23,957 bases of DNA from Pseudomonadota bacterium (GTDB lineage: Bacteria; Pseudomonadota; Gammaproteobacteria; Burkholderiales; Rhodocyclaceae). Below are positions 13,519-20,554 of this stretch, piece after piece. The DNA is taken from positions 1 to 23,957 of the forward strand of contig JAEWVQ010000146.1 in NCBI GenBank assembly GCA_023459095.1. The letters are read 5' to 3'. Within the stretch, counting starts at the first letter, position 1; the number at the start of each line of letters is the position of its first letter. The notes beneath the pieces are model-generated. The model did no database searches. It saw nothing but the letters and a program-made list of their open reading frames with translations, and was not told the DNA's origin. A program made the position numbers and the translations under genes.

Positions 13519-14571
13519 ATGATCGAGACCGATAATCTGCAGGCTGCCGCGCGCCTGATTTCCCCCCAGCCCGCCGACCGCCAGGAAGACGCCATCGAGC
13601 GTGCGCTGCGCCCGAAGCGGCTCGCGGAATATGTCGGGCAACAGAAGATCCGCGATCAGCTGGAGATCTTCATCCAGGCAGCGAGAAACCGGGGCGAAGC
13701 GCTCGACCACGTGCTGCTGTTCGGCCCGCCGGGGCTCGGCAAGACCACGCTGGCGCACATCGTCGCCGCCGAAATGGGCGTCAATCTGCGCCAGACCTCA
13801 GGCCCGGTGCTGGAGCGCGCCGGCGACCTCGCCGCGCTGCTGACCAACCTCGAACCGCACGACGTGCTGTTCATCGACGAGATCCACCGCCTGTCGCCGG
13901 TGGTCGAGGAAATCCTCTACCCCGCGCTGGAAGACTTCCAGATCGACATCATGATCGGCGAAGGCCCGGCGGCGCGCTCGGTCAAGCTCGACCTGCCGCC
14001 CTTCACCCTGGTCGGCGCGACCACGCGCGCGGGCATGCTCACCAACCCGCTGCGCGACCGCTTCGGCATCGTGTCACGACTGGAGTTCTACACCCCGGAC
14101 GAACTCGGCTTCATCGTCAGCCGCTCCGCGGGCCTGCTCAACGTCGAAATCGACGACGCCGGCGCGCTCGAGATCGCCCGCCGCGCACGCGGCACGCCGC
14201 GTATCGCCAACCGCCTGCTGCGCCGCGTGCGCGACTACGCCGAGGTGAAGGCGGGCGGCCACATCACCAGCGCAGTGGCCGACGCCGCGCTGCAGATGCT
14301 CGACGTCGACACCCTGGGCCTAGATCTGATGGATCGCAAGCTGCTGTCGGCAATGCTGGAGAAATTCGGCGGCGGCCCGGTCGGCCTGGACAACATCGCC
14401 GCGGCGATCGGCGAATCCACCGACACCATCGAGGACGTGATCGAGCCCTACCTGATCCAGCAGGGCTATCTGCAGCGCACGCCGCGGGGACGGATCGCGG
14501 CCCATGCGATCTGGCAGCACTTTGGCCTCGCCCCGCCACGTGCGGGAGGCGGCGACCTGTTCGGAGCCTGA
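13519..14571 (+). CDS. ruvB: Holliday junction branch migration DNA helicase RuvB
   Basis: RuvB is the AAA+ hexameric motor that drives branch migration at RuvA-bound Holliday junctions. The 350-residue protein has Walker A GPPGLGKT at residues 69-76, Walker B LFIDEIH at 117-123, a sensor-I region LVGATTR, the arginine finger region NPLRDRFGI, and a C-terminal winged-helix domain ending YLQRTPRGRIAAHAIWQHFGL. N-terminal RPKRLAEYVGQ is conserved. Length is normal. There is no recognisable Shine-Dalgarno sequence before the ATG, consistent with a leaderless transcript. It is followed one base later by a small membrane-protein gene. Confidence 0.97.
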   Translation: MIETDNLQAAARLISPQPADRQEDAIERALRPKRLAEYVGQQKIRDQLEIFIQAARNRGEALDHVLLFGPPGLGKTTLAHIVAAEMGVNLRQTSGPVLERAGDLAALLTNLEPHDVLFIDEIHRLSPVVEEILYPALEDFQIDIMIGEGPAARSVKLDLPPFTLVGATTRAGMLTNPLRDRFGIVSRLEFYTPDELGFIVSRSAGLLNVEIDDAGALEIARRARGTPRIANRLLRRVRDYAEVKAGGHITSAVADAALQMLDVDTLGLDLMDRKLLSAMLEKFGGGPVGLDNIAAAIGESTDTIEDVIEPYLIQQGYLQRTPRGRIAAHAIWQHFGLAPPRAGGGDLFGA

Positions 14572-14572
14572 G

Positions 14573-14782
14573 GTGGACGGGCGCCTGCTGCTGCTCATCG
14601 GCGTAGTGCTGGTGGCAATCATGCTGCTCGGCAGGCGGCGGCGCGACCGCCAAGGCCGCGACCACCACCACGACAGCAGCGCCAGTTCGGGTGCCGACAG
14701 CCCTGCGCCCTCGTGCCCCGACAGCATGGGTGGAGGCAGCGACTGCGGCGGCGGTGACGGGGGCGGCGGAGGGGGCGACTGA
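14573..14782 (+). CDS. Small single-pass membrane protein with Gly/Cys/Asp-rich tail
   Basis: A 69-residue protein I cannot assign. It has one N-terminal transmembrane helix (LLLLIGVVLVAIMLLG), a basic stop-transfer RRRRDRQGR, a short HHH run, a Ser/Pro-rich linker, and a tail SDCGGGDGGGGGGD with two Cys in the C-terminal third. The GTG start at 14573 is one base after the ruvB stop and has GGAG six bases upstream; no ATG fits. The last base overlaps the next ATG. The composition is low in complexity, but the clean stop-start coupling on both sides supports a real gene. Small proteins with Gly-rich, Cys-containing tails of this sort occur widely and are uncharacterised. Confidence 0.7.
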   Translation: MDGRLLLLIGVVLVAIMLLGRRRRDRQGRDHHHDSSASSGADSPAPSCPDSMGGGSDCGGGDGGGGGGD

Positions 14783-15135
14783 TGCGCAGTGCGCAAGTGC
14801 TGATGCTCACGCTGTGCGTGCTGATCGGCGTGCTGCTGCTCACCCAGGCACCGGCCTTCTTCCTGCCGGACCGCTGGGACCCCGCCTTCGGGCGCCAGTT
14901 CGACACCCTCGCCTCGCGCCTGCTCGGCGCTGCGCTGCTCACCTTCGGCTGGCTCGGCGGCGGCTACCTGTATCGCTTCTACTATCGCGCCGGGGCGCGG
15001 CGGCTGCGCAGCCCGCACGCCCAACGACGCCACTTCGCCCTCATGCTGCTCGCACTGAGCCTGGTGACGGCGGCGTTCGTGCACGCACCGCGCGGCCCCA
15101 ACCCCGACTACCGCCCGCCAGCGGCCGCGCGCTGA
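14782..15135 (+). CDS. Hypothetical membrane protein, 117 residues
   Basis: This protein has three hydrophobic helices: about residues 5-28 (VLMLTLCVLIGVLLLTQAPA), 46-67 (RLLGAALLTFGWLGGGYLY) and 84-101 (HFALMLLALSLVTAAFV). A basic loop RAGARRLRSPHAQRRH lies between helices two and three, probably cytoplasmic, and the tail is Pro/Asn-rich. No known family is recognised. It starts at an ATG overlapping the previous gene's stop by one base (TGATG), so the two are likely translated together, downstream of ruvB. Its stop lies three bases from the stop of the convergent regulator gene. Confidence 0.72.
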   Translation: MRSAQVLMLTLCVLIGVLLLTQAPAFFLPDRWDPAFGRQFDTLASRLLGAALLTFGWLGGGYLYRFYYRAGARRLRSPHAQRRHFALMLLALSLVTAAFVHAPRGPNPDYRPPAAAR

Positions 15136-15138
15136 CGC

Positions 15139-15624
15139 TCAGCGGTCGAGAATGCGCCGCGCGCGGTCCGCGGTGTCGAGCAGCTCGACCAGTTCGCGCG
15201 ACCCCAGGATCGCCCCGAAATGCCGCAGGGCGCCGGTGGAGATGTACAGATGACCGTTGTTGCGCTTGTTGATCCAGCCCATTTCGCCGAGGCGCGCGAT
15301 CTTGCGCCGCACCGTCTCGCGCGGCAGTCCGGTTGCCGCTGCGATCGAATAGGCATTGCAGGGTTTGAGTTCGCAGCGCTCGATGCCGACCGCCGGAGAA
15401 TCGTGATTCTCGAGCGCGCCGATGTTGTGCAGGGCGATCTCGCCGAGCAGGATGGGGAGCAGAATGTCGCGGTCGAACTCCTCGAACCAGCGCCGCAGAT
15501 TGCGGATTTCGTGACGCGCGAGCAGCAGCGCAACCTCGCGCAGCACCCGTTGCTTGTTTGCACCCTCTTCGGCCTCGTCGTCGCCGACGGTCGATCGGAT
15601 GGGCTTGAGCTGTTGTTCTGACAT
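15139..15624 (-). CDS. Winged helix-turn-helix DNA-binding protein
   Basis: A 161-residue protein with an acidic N-terminus, an amphipathic helical region (EVALLLARHEIRNLRRWFEEFDRDILLPILLGEIALHNIG), and a winged HTH at residues 91-130: AYSIAAATGLPRETVRRKIA is the HTH, and GWINKRNNGHLYIST forms the wing. The recognition helix LPRETVRRKI resembles Crp/MarR-like wings. It is a probable transcription factor, but its targets and ligand are unknown. I start at ATG 15624 (MSEQQLKPIRST); open frame continues to 15753, but that part is low-complexity and lacks a better ribosome site. It is convergent with the 117-residue membrane gene and downstream of xerC in the same direction. Confidence 0.78.
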   Translation of the reverse strand: MSEQQLKPIRSTVGDDEAEEGANKQRVLREVALLLARHEIRNLRRWFEEFDRDILLPILLGEIALHNIGALENHDSPAVGIERCELKPCNAYSIAAATGLPRETVRRKIARLGEMGWINKRNNGHLYISTGALRHFGAILGSRELVELLDTADRARRILDR

Positions 15625-15768
15625 TCCCGCGCTACCTTGTCGCACCCCTCTCCCTGACTGGCGGGAAACACGACGGCTTAATTGTTGTTGTGGCCGCGGG
15701 AGCATAGCCGAAGCCTGTCCGAGCACCGCGCCCGCGCTGCCCAAAGTGGGCAAGACATCAGCCGGATG
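15625..15768. other. Intergenic region between xerC and the wHTH gene
   Basis: In 144 bp I see two small hairpins just after the xerC stop when read on the minus strand. GACAT/ATGTC is at 15753-15769, and GCCC/GGGC lies near 15739-15751. Neither is followed by a strong U-tract, so termination after xerC would be weak. An AT-rich patch at 15679-15690 (TTAATTGTTGTT) could be part of a promoter for the wHTH gene, but no clear hexamers stand out. Confidence 0.3.
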
Positions 15769-16683
15769 TCATTTTTTCGCGCGCGGATGAGCCGCGTCGT
15801 AGACCTTGGCCAGATGCTGGAAATCGAGATGAGTATAAACCTGGGTGGCGCGGATGCTGGCGTGGCCGAGCAGTTCCTGCACCGCGCGCAGATCGCCGCT
15901 GGACTGCAGCATGTGGCTGGCGAAGCTGTGGCGCAGCATGTGCGGATGCACGTGCACGCCCAGGCCTACCGCCTGCGCACGCTTCGCCAGCCGGCTGCGG
16001 ATCGCCCCCGGACTCATGCGTCCGCCGCTGCGGGTGATGAACAGCGCCGCGGCCACCGCCGCCCCCGGAATCGACGGCCGCACGCCGAGCCAGTCCTGCA
16101 GCGCGGCCCACGCCTTGCCGCCGACCGGCACGGTGCGCACCTTGCCGCCCTTGCCGAGCACCGTGACCATGCCCTCGGCCGGATCGAGCCCGCCACCAAG
16201 GTCGAGCGCCGCCAGTTCGCCCAGGCGCAGCCCGGAGGAATAGAACAGCTCGAACATCGCCAGGTCGCGGACCTCGAGCGCGCCCTCGGCCGCCGGATCG
16301 AGCAGGGCCTGGGCCTGGTCGGGCGAAAGCGCGCGCGGCAGGACCTGCGGCGACTTGGGCGCGCGGATCCCCGCCACCGGATTGGCGGTCAGCCCGTGGT
16401 GCCGCACCAGCCAGCCGAACAGGCCACGCCAGGCCGACAGCGTGCGCGCCAGCGAACGCCCGCCCAGCCCCTCGCCATGCAAGCGGACGACGAAGCGGCG
16501 GATGTCGCCCTCGCCGAGGGCCGCCGGCTCACGTCCCTCGGCGAGGACGGCAAGGCGCAGCAGATCGCGCCGGTAGGCTTCGAGGGTGTGCGGCGAAGCG
16601 CGGCGCTGCGCCGCCAACCAGCCCAGATAGGCCTCCACCCAGGCCGGAGCCGGAGCGACGGCGGAAATCAGCCGATCTCGCAC
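15769..16683 (-). CDS. xerC: Tyrosine recombinase XerC
   Basis: XerC works with XerD at dif to resolve chromosome dimers at division. The 304-residue protein has a SAM-like core-binding N-terminal domain (VEAYLGWLAAQRRASPHTLEAYRRDL) and the catalytic set R153 (GLRLGEL), K178 (LGKGGK), H248 and R251 (HPHMLRHSFASH), H274 (LLGHAS) and nucleophile Y283 (QVYTHLD), all present and normally spaced. The chromosomal dapF-DUF484-xerC context favours housekeeping XerC over an integron or phage integrase. The start overlaps the DUF484 gene by 16 bp. Confidence 0.96.
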   Translation of the reverse strand: MRDRLISAVAPAPAWVEAYLGWLAAQRRASPHTLEAYRRDLLRLAVLAEGREPAALGEGDIRRFVVRLHGEGLGGRSLARTLSAWRGLFGWLVRHHGLTANPVAGIRAPKSPQVLPRALSPDQAQALLDPAAEGALEVRDLAMFELFYSSGLRLGELAALDLGGGLDPAEGMVTVLGKGGKVRTVPVGGKAWAALQDWLGVRPSIPGAAVAAALFITRSGGRMSPGAIRSRLAKRAQAVGLGVHVHPHMLRHSFASHMLQSSGDLRAVQELLGHASIRATQVYTHLDFQHLAKVYDAAHPRAKK

Positions 16684-17321
16684 AGCAGCGCGGCCCCCGC
16701 CAGATCGCCGATGCGACCGAGGTAGAGGGTGCCCATCTCCGGGTAGAAGCGCTCGGCCTCTTCACTGCCGAGGGCGAGCAGGCCGATGACCTGGGCCTGG
16801 CGGCGCAGCGGCATCAGCGCCACCGAGCGGATATGCGGCGCGAGTTCGCCGAACCACGCGGTGATCTCGAGGTTGTTGGGCGCACCGCAGTACGGATGAC
16901 GCAAATTCCCCGCATACAGCCGGACGCCCTCGCTGACCGGCGCGAACTCGGCCTCGTCGCGGGCGAGCACGCTGTTCCAGATGCGCAGCGCGACGTGGGG
17001 AATGGCGAAGTCTTCCTGCAGGCTGGAGAACAGGGCATGGATGACCGCACCGTAACCGTCGGCGGCGAGCAGCTCGACCGACAGCCGATGCACCTTGTCG
17101 CTGATTTCGTCGTTCTCCTCGCCGAAGCGGATCAACTCGGCGAGCTTGGCTTCGAGCTGGCGGATCTTGTTGCGCAACGCATGGAGCTGGCGTTCGGCGA
17201 GCGAGATCGCCTGACCGCCATGATCGGGGTGCGGCACGGTGAGCTGGGAAAACAGCTCGCCATGCTCGGACAGGAAGTCGGGGTGCTCGCGCAGATAGCG
17301 GGCAACGTCGTCGGCATTCAT
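16668..17321 (-). CDS. DUF484 family protein
   Basis: A 217-residue cytoplasmic protein of unknown function. The N-terminus MNADDVARYLREHPDFLSEHGELFSQLTVPHP is the diagnostic DUF484 block. A coiled-coil stretch follows (residues 42-70, AERQLHALRNKIRQLEAKLAELI), then a GAF-like C-terminal domain (about 85-215) with ELLAADGYGAVIHALFSSLQEDFAIPHVALRIW. The gene lies between dapF and xerC, its usual place in proteobacteria, but no biochemical role is established to my knowledge. A 60-bp gap separates it from dapF, and it overlaps xerC by 16 bp, so the latter two are probably coupled. Confidence 0.92.
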   Translation of the reverse strand: MNADDVARYLREHPDFLSEHGELFSQLTVPHPDHGGQAISLAERQLHALRNKIRQLEAKLAELIRFGEENDEISDKVHRLSVELLAADGYGAVIHALFSSLQEDFAIPHVALRIWNSVLARDEAEFAPVSEGVRLYAGNLRHPYCGAPNNLEITAWFGELAPHIRSVALMPLRRQAQVIGLLALGSEEAERFYPEMGTLYLGRIGDLAGAALLCEIG

Positions 17322-17381
17322 CGGCTAGCGCTCCAGTCGGGCCAGGGCCCGGATTCAGGACGGGTGCGGCGCGCGCACCGC

Positions 17382-18215
17382 TCAGGGCAGATCGAGCTCT
17401 CCCTCGAACACCGTCACCGCGGGCCCGGTCATGCGCACCGGCGTGCCCGGGCCGTCCCAGGCGATCTCGAGTTCGCCGCCGCGGGTCTCGACCCGCACCG
17501 GCGACACCAGCAGGCCGCGCAACACCCCCGCCACCACCGCCGCGCAGGCGCCGGTGCCGCAGGCCAGGGTTTCCCCGGCGCCGCGCTCATACACGCGCAG
17601 GCGCACCCGGCCGGGATCGACGACCTCCATGAAACCGGCATTGACGCGGGCGGGAAAGCGCGGATGGTTCTCGATCAGGGGCCCCTGGACCGCCACCGGC
17701 GCACGCTCGACATCGGCGACGACCTGCACGGCGTGGGGATTGCCCATCGACACCGCGGTGATCGCGACGCTGTCGCCGGCCACCTCGAGCGGCTGGACCA
17801 CGGCGTCGGAATCGGAGAGGAATGGCACCTGGGCAGGCGCCAGCACCGGCACCCCCATGTCCACGGTGACCAGACCGTCGTCGCGCAACTGCGGCGCGAT
17901 CACCCCGGAGCGGGTCTCGACGCGGATTTCACGCTTGGCGCTGAGCCCCTTTTCATGCACGAAGCGCACGAAGCAACGCGCGCCATTGCCGCACTGCTCG
18001 ACCTCGCCGCCGTCGGCATTGAAGATGCGGTAGCGGAAATCGACGCCGTCGGCGCTTGCCGGTTCCACCACCAGCAGCTGATCGCAGCCCACCCCGAAAT
18101 GACGATCGGCGATCGCCCGCACCCGCGCCGGGGTCAGGTCCACCGCTTCGCGGGTGGCATCGATGACGACGAAGTCGTTGCCCAGGCCATGCATCTTGGT
18201 GAAGCGCAGTTTCAT
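17382..18215 (-). CDS. dapF: Diaminopimelate epimerase
   Basis: Converts LL- to meso-diaminopimelate, feeding lysine and peptidoglycan synthesis, by a PLP-independent two-cysteine mechanism. The 277-residue protein starts MKLRFTKMHGLGNDFVVIDA. Catalytic C75 lies in EQCGNGARC and C219 in LACGTGAC, and the substrate-binding MGNPHAV (157-163) and ETLACGTGA are intact. ATG 18215 is chosen because it gives the conserved N-terminus; the open frame upstream to 18299 has no family similarity. It heads a probable dapF-DUF484-xerC operon and diverges from a small membrane-protein gene. Confidence 0.97.
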   Translation of the reverse strand: MKLRFTKMHGLGNDFVVIDATREAVDLTPARVRAIADRHFGVGCDQLLVVEPASADGVDFRYRIFNADGGEVEQCGNGARCFVRFVHEKGLSAKREIRVETRSGVIAPQLRDDGLVTVDMGVPVLAPAQVPFLSDSDAVVQPLEVAGDSVAITAVSMGNPHAVQVVADVERAPVAVQGPLIENHPRFPARVNAGFMEVVDPGRVRLRVYERGAGETLACGTGACAAVVAGVLRGLLVSPVRVETRGGELEIAWDGPGTPVRMTGPAVTVFEGELDLP

Positions 18216-18227
18216 CGGTGGTCGCGT

Positions 18228-18254
18228 GAGAATCGGAAGGAGCCCCGGATTCTC
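18228..18254. promoter_or_regulatory. Inverted repeat in the dapF leader
   Basis: GAGAATC and GATTCTC are perfect 7-bp arms with a 13-bp spacer, 13-39 bp before the dapF start. On the dapF strand the loop contains CTCCTT, an anti-Shine-Dalgarno-like run. It could be an operator in the divergent region or a 5'-UTR hairpin. Confidence 0.3.
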
Positions 18255-18298
18255 CCCCAGCCCTCGGCGATCGTCCACCGTGGCCCGGCGCTGGCACA

Positions 18299-18577
18299 AT
18301 GCCGGCCATGACCTCCACCGCGCCCCGCGCCCACCCCGCGCGCACCTTACCGCTCGTTGCCTGGTTGCTCGGCGTGCCCGGCATCGCGTGCCTGATCGGC
18401 GGCCTGGCCGTGCTCGGCGGCACCTTCGCCAGCCACCACCCGGTGCTCGCCGAGCCCGGCACCGGTATCGTGCTCATTGTCTCCGCGCTCGCCCTGCTCG
18501 GCAGCGCGGCGTTCCCGGTCGCCCTGCAGCGGCTCGCCGCGCGCGACGCAGCCGCTGAGCGTCCCCCGTCTCAGTAG
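18299..18577 (+). CDS. Small two-helix membrane protein
   Basis: A 92-residue hypothetical protein with two predicted transmembrane helices, at about residues 17-43 (LPLVAWLLGVPGIACLIGGLAVLGG) and 55-76 (GIVLIVSALALLGSAAFPVAL), joined by a short loop. The charged ends are probably cytoplasmic. ATG 18299 and ATG 18308 are both possible starts; neither has a good ribosome binding site. It diverges from dapF, and its stop overlaps the convergent acyltransferase gene by seven bases. I recognise no family. Codon-position GC bias and two clean helices favour a real gene. Confidence 0.6.
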   Translation: MPAMTSTAPRAHPARTLPLVAWLLGVPGIACLIGGLAVLGGTFASHHPVLAEPGTGIVLIVSALALLGSAAFPVALQRLAARDAAAERPPSQ

Positions 18578-19449
18578 AAGCGCGGCTCGCCCTCGGGGCG
18601 GGTCTTGAAGCGGCGGTGCACCCAGTAATACTGCTCGGGCATGGTACGCACCACCGACTCCAGCCAGACGTTCATCCGCCGCGTATCGGCCTCGACGTCG
18701 GTGGTAGGGTAGTCGGCCCACGGCTCGCCGAACTCCACCACATAACCTTCGCCGCCAGGCAGCATGCGGGTCACGCAAGGCACCACCGCCGCGCCGGCGA
18801 GCCGCGACAGCCGCGACAGCCCGGTGATGGTCGCCGCCGGCACCCCGAAGAAGGGCACGAAGATCGCGTCCTTGCGGCCATAGTCCATGTCGGGCAGATA
18901 GTAAAAGGGGCGCCCCGCCTTCATCGCCTTGATCGTGCCGCGCACCCCATCCTGGCGCGACAGCAGCAACTGGTCGCCAAAGCGGCTGCGGCCGTGGTAT
19001 AGCCAGCGGTCGAGCACCGGGTTCTTCTTCTGCTTGGCGTAGATGCTGACCACGTCCAGCCCCAGCGAAATGCGCGTGCCGCCGATGTCCAGACCAACGA
19101 AATGGGGCGCCAGCAGGATGATCGGGCGCCCCGCGGCCTGCAGCGCCGCGACCCGCTCGGCGCCCTCGACGCGCACCAGACGCTCGAGACGCTCGCGGCT
19201 CGCCCACCACGCCAGACCGCGCTCCAGCAGGCTGCGCCCCACCGCCTGAAAGTGCGCGCGCAGCAGGCGGCGGCGGGCGGCCTCATCGAGCTCCGGAAAA
19301 CACAGACGCAGATTGGTCTGCGCCACCCGCCGGCGCGGCAGCGCCGTCCAGTACAACACCAACCCCAGGCCCATGCCGAGCCGCGCCAGCACGGCAAGCG
19401 GCAGCCAGTGCAGCACCCAGAACACGGCGATGCCGAGTCGGCTCATCAT
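18571..19449 (-). CDS. LpxL/HtrB-family lipid A biosynthesis acyltransferase (copy 2 of a tandem pair)
   Basis: Inner-membrane acyltransferase of the LpxL/LpxM family, which adds secondary acyl chains to Kdo2-lipid IVA. The 292-residue protein has an N-terminal membrane anchor (LGIAVFWVLHWLPLAVLARLGMGLGLVLYW), the catalytic HX4D motif at H116-D121 (APHFVGLDIGG), the KQKKNPVLDRWL region, and LPDMDYGRKDAIFVPFFG at residues 185-202. ATG 19449 overlaps the upstream gene's stop in ATGA and has GGAGG seven bases before it; ATG 19446 is the alternative. Which chain and position it acylates cannot be read from sequence. Confidence 0.9.
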   Translation of the reverse strand: MMSRLGIAVFWVLHWLPLAVLARLGMGLGLVLYWTALPRRRVAQTNLRLCFPELDEAARRRLLRAHFQAVGRSLLERGLAWWASRERLERLVRVEGAERVAALQAAGRPIILLAPHFVGLDIGGTRISLGLDVVSIYAKQKKNPVLDRWLYHGRSRFGDQLLLSRQDGVRGTIKAMKAGRPFYYLPDMDYGRKDAIFVPFFGVPAATITGLSRLSRLAGAAVVPCVTRMLPGGEGYVVEFGEPWADYPTTDVEADTRRMNVWLESVVRTMPEQYYWVHRRFKTRPEGEPRFY

Positions 19450-20333
19450 GCCGCGCCCTCCGCCGCCTCGCCGCGCGCCGCGCGCGGCGCCTTGTAGCGG
19501 TTGTAGCCCCACAGGTACTGCGCCGGACACTGCCGGATCAGCGCTTCGATTTCACCGTTGATGATCGCGCATTGCATCGCCAAATCCTTTTCCTCACCCG
19601 CCTCGCCGGCCGGCGACAGCACCGGCGCACGCAGGCGCATCACGTAACCCCGGCCGCCGGGCAGCCGCTCCGCCCAGGCGTAGATCACCCGCACGCCTTT
19701 CACCGCGGCCAGCCGCGCGGCCAGCGTCATGGTCCACGCCGGACGCCCGAAGAACGGCGCCCACACGCCCTCGCCCGCCCCCGGCACCTGATCCGGCAGC
19801 ATCCCCACCGCCTCCCGACTGCGCAGCGCCTTCACCAGCCGGCGCACCCCGGCGACATCGGCGGGAGCGATGCGCATCGCGCCGCGCACCCGCCCCGCCT
19901 CCATCAAGGGCTGCAGCGCAGCCTTGCGCGGCGGCCGATAGAGCACCGTGATCGGCGCATGCGCGGCGTAATACTGCGCGGTGATCTCGAAGCAGCCCAG
20001 ATGCGGGGTCAGAAACAGGATGCCGGCGCCATCGCGGTGGGCGGCCTCGACCAGCTCCCAGCCCTCGGTGCGCACCACCTTGGCCACCACCTCGGCCGCG
20101 GGGCGCAGCCACAACCACGGCAATTCGAGGGCCTGGCGGCCGGCTTCGGCGACCGCGGCGCGCAGCACCGCCGCATCCGCCGTGTCGCCCAGGGCCTGCG
20201 CCAGATTGCGCCGCAGCCGGCGCCGGTAGCCGGGCGCCAGCGCGTACACGAGCCAGCCCGCCCACCCGCCGACGCGGTGCAGCCAGGCAAGCGGACAACG
20301 GGCGAGCGCACGGAACAGGAAGGAAGCGAGCAC
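19446..20333 (-). CDS. LpxL/HtrB-family lipid A biosynthesis acyltransferase (copy 1 of a tandem pair)
   Basis: A 295-residue paralogue of the following gene and the first of the two. An amphipathic membrane N-terminus (GWAGWLVYALAPGYRRRLRRNLAQALG) precedes the catalytic HX4E motif H111-E116 (TPHLGCFE), YRPPRKAAL at 132-140, and LPDQVPGAGEGVWAPFFG at 179-196. It probably adds one of the two secondary acyl chains of lipid A, the neighbour adding the other; this division of labour is an inference. The start is GTG 20333, with no in-frame ATG nearby and a poor ribosome site, so the start is less sure than the gene. It diverges from metK. Confidence 0.9.
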   Translation of the reverse strand: MLASFLFRALARCPLAWLHRVGGWAGWLVYALAPGYRRRLRRNLAQALGDTADAAVLRAAVAEAGRQALELPWLWLRPAAEVVAKVVRTEGWELVEAAHRDGAGILFLTPHLGCFEITAQYYAAHAPITVLYRPPRKAALQPLMEAGRVRGAMRIAPADVAGVRRLVKALRSREAVGMLPDQVPGAGEGVWAPFFGRPAWTMTLAARLAAVKGVRVIYAWAERLPGGRGYVMRLRAPVLSPAGEAGEEKDLAMQCAIINGEIEALIRQCPAQYLWGYNRYKAPRAARGEAAEGAA

Positions 20334-20365
20334 GGACGGGACTGGGGTTGAATGCCCCGGCAGGT

Positions 20366-20393
20366 TTGACCTCCGGGGGACACGGCCTATAAT
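20366..20393 (+). promoter_or_regulatory. Sigma-70 promoter of metK
   Basis: TTGACC (20366-20371) and a perfect TATAAT (20388-20393) are 16 bp apart. Transcription would begin near 20400, immediately before the aptamer stem at 20403. This is the clearest sigma-70 promoter in the window. Confidence 0.85.
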
Positions 20394-20402
20394 TGTGCCC
20401 TA

Positions 20403-20477
20403 GCCGCCGAGTTAATTCGACAACTTGCAGGGCGGCCGCCATCACCACCATGGCCCAGAAATTCTGCTAAAGCGTCG
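20403..20477 (+). promoter_or_regulatory. SAM-II-like riboswitch aptamer in the metK leader
   Basis: P1 is GCCGCC (20403-20408) with GGCGGC (20431-20436). Its loop reads GAGTTAATTCGACAACTTGCAG, close to the SAM-II loop pattern of a U/A-rich triplex strand and then CUUGCAG. The downstream strand CTGCTAAAGC (20464-20473) carries the SAM-II hallmark UGCUAAA and pairs GCAG with CTGC. CGAC (20418-20421) can also pair with GTCG (20474-20477), completing an H-type pseudoknot. Unlike standard SAM-II, a hairpin GCCAT-CACCACC-ATGGC (20438-20454) is inserted between P1 and the pseudoknot strand. SAM-II senses S-adenosylmethionine, fitting metK. The class call rests on motif pattern only; SAM-V is a related alternative. 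Confidence 0.65.
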
Positions 20478-20488
20478 GCTGCTCGCCG

Positions 20489-20539
20489 AAATCCCCGGAG
20501 CTGGCCACGACGCCACACCACCGGGGATTTTTTGTTTTT
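20489..20539 (+). terminator. Intrinsic terminator in the metK leader
   Basis: AAATCCCCGG (20489-20498) and CCGGGGATTT (20521-20530) make a perfect 10-bp stem. The 22-base loop can form an inner TGGC/GCCA stem, and TTTTTTGTTTTT follows. Lying between the aptamer and the metK ribosome site (AGGAG, 20541-20545), it would stop transcription before metK. This suggests SAM-controlled attenuation. A competing hairpin, CGGC-TGCT-GCCG, begins at the pseudoknot tail and could couple the two. Confidence 0.85.
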
Positions 20540-20554
20540 CAGGAGCAAGGCTGC

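Noticed and set aside
14690..14782. Gly-rich GGCGGC run as a possible tandem repeat or CRISPR-like array
   Set aside because: It is the coding sequence of the Gly-rich tail of the small membrane protein; there is no spacer-repeat regularity.
15625..15753. 43-residue N-terminal extension of the wHTH protein
   Set aside because: Gln/Arg/Ser-rich with no structure or ribosome site; MSEQQLKPIRST is a more typical start.
18292..18307. Sigma-54-like TGGCAC followed ten bases after GG by GC
   Set aside because: The -12 half (CGGCC) is poor and the start would fall inside the small membrane-protein gene, after both possible start codons.
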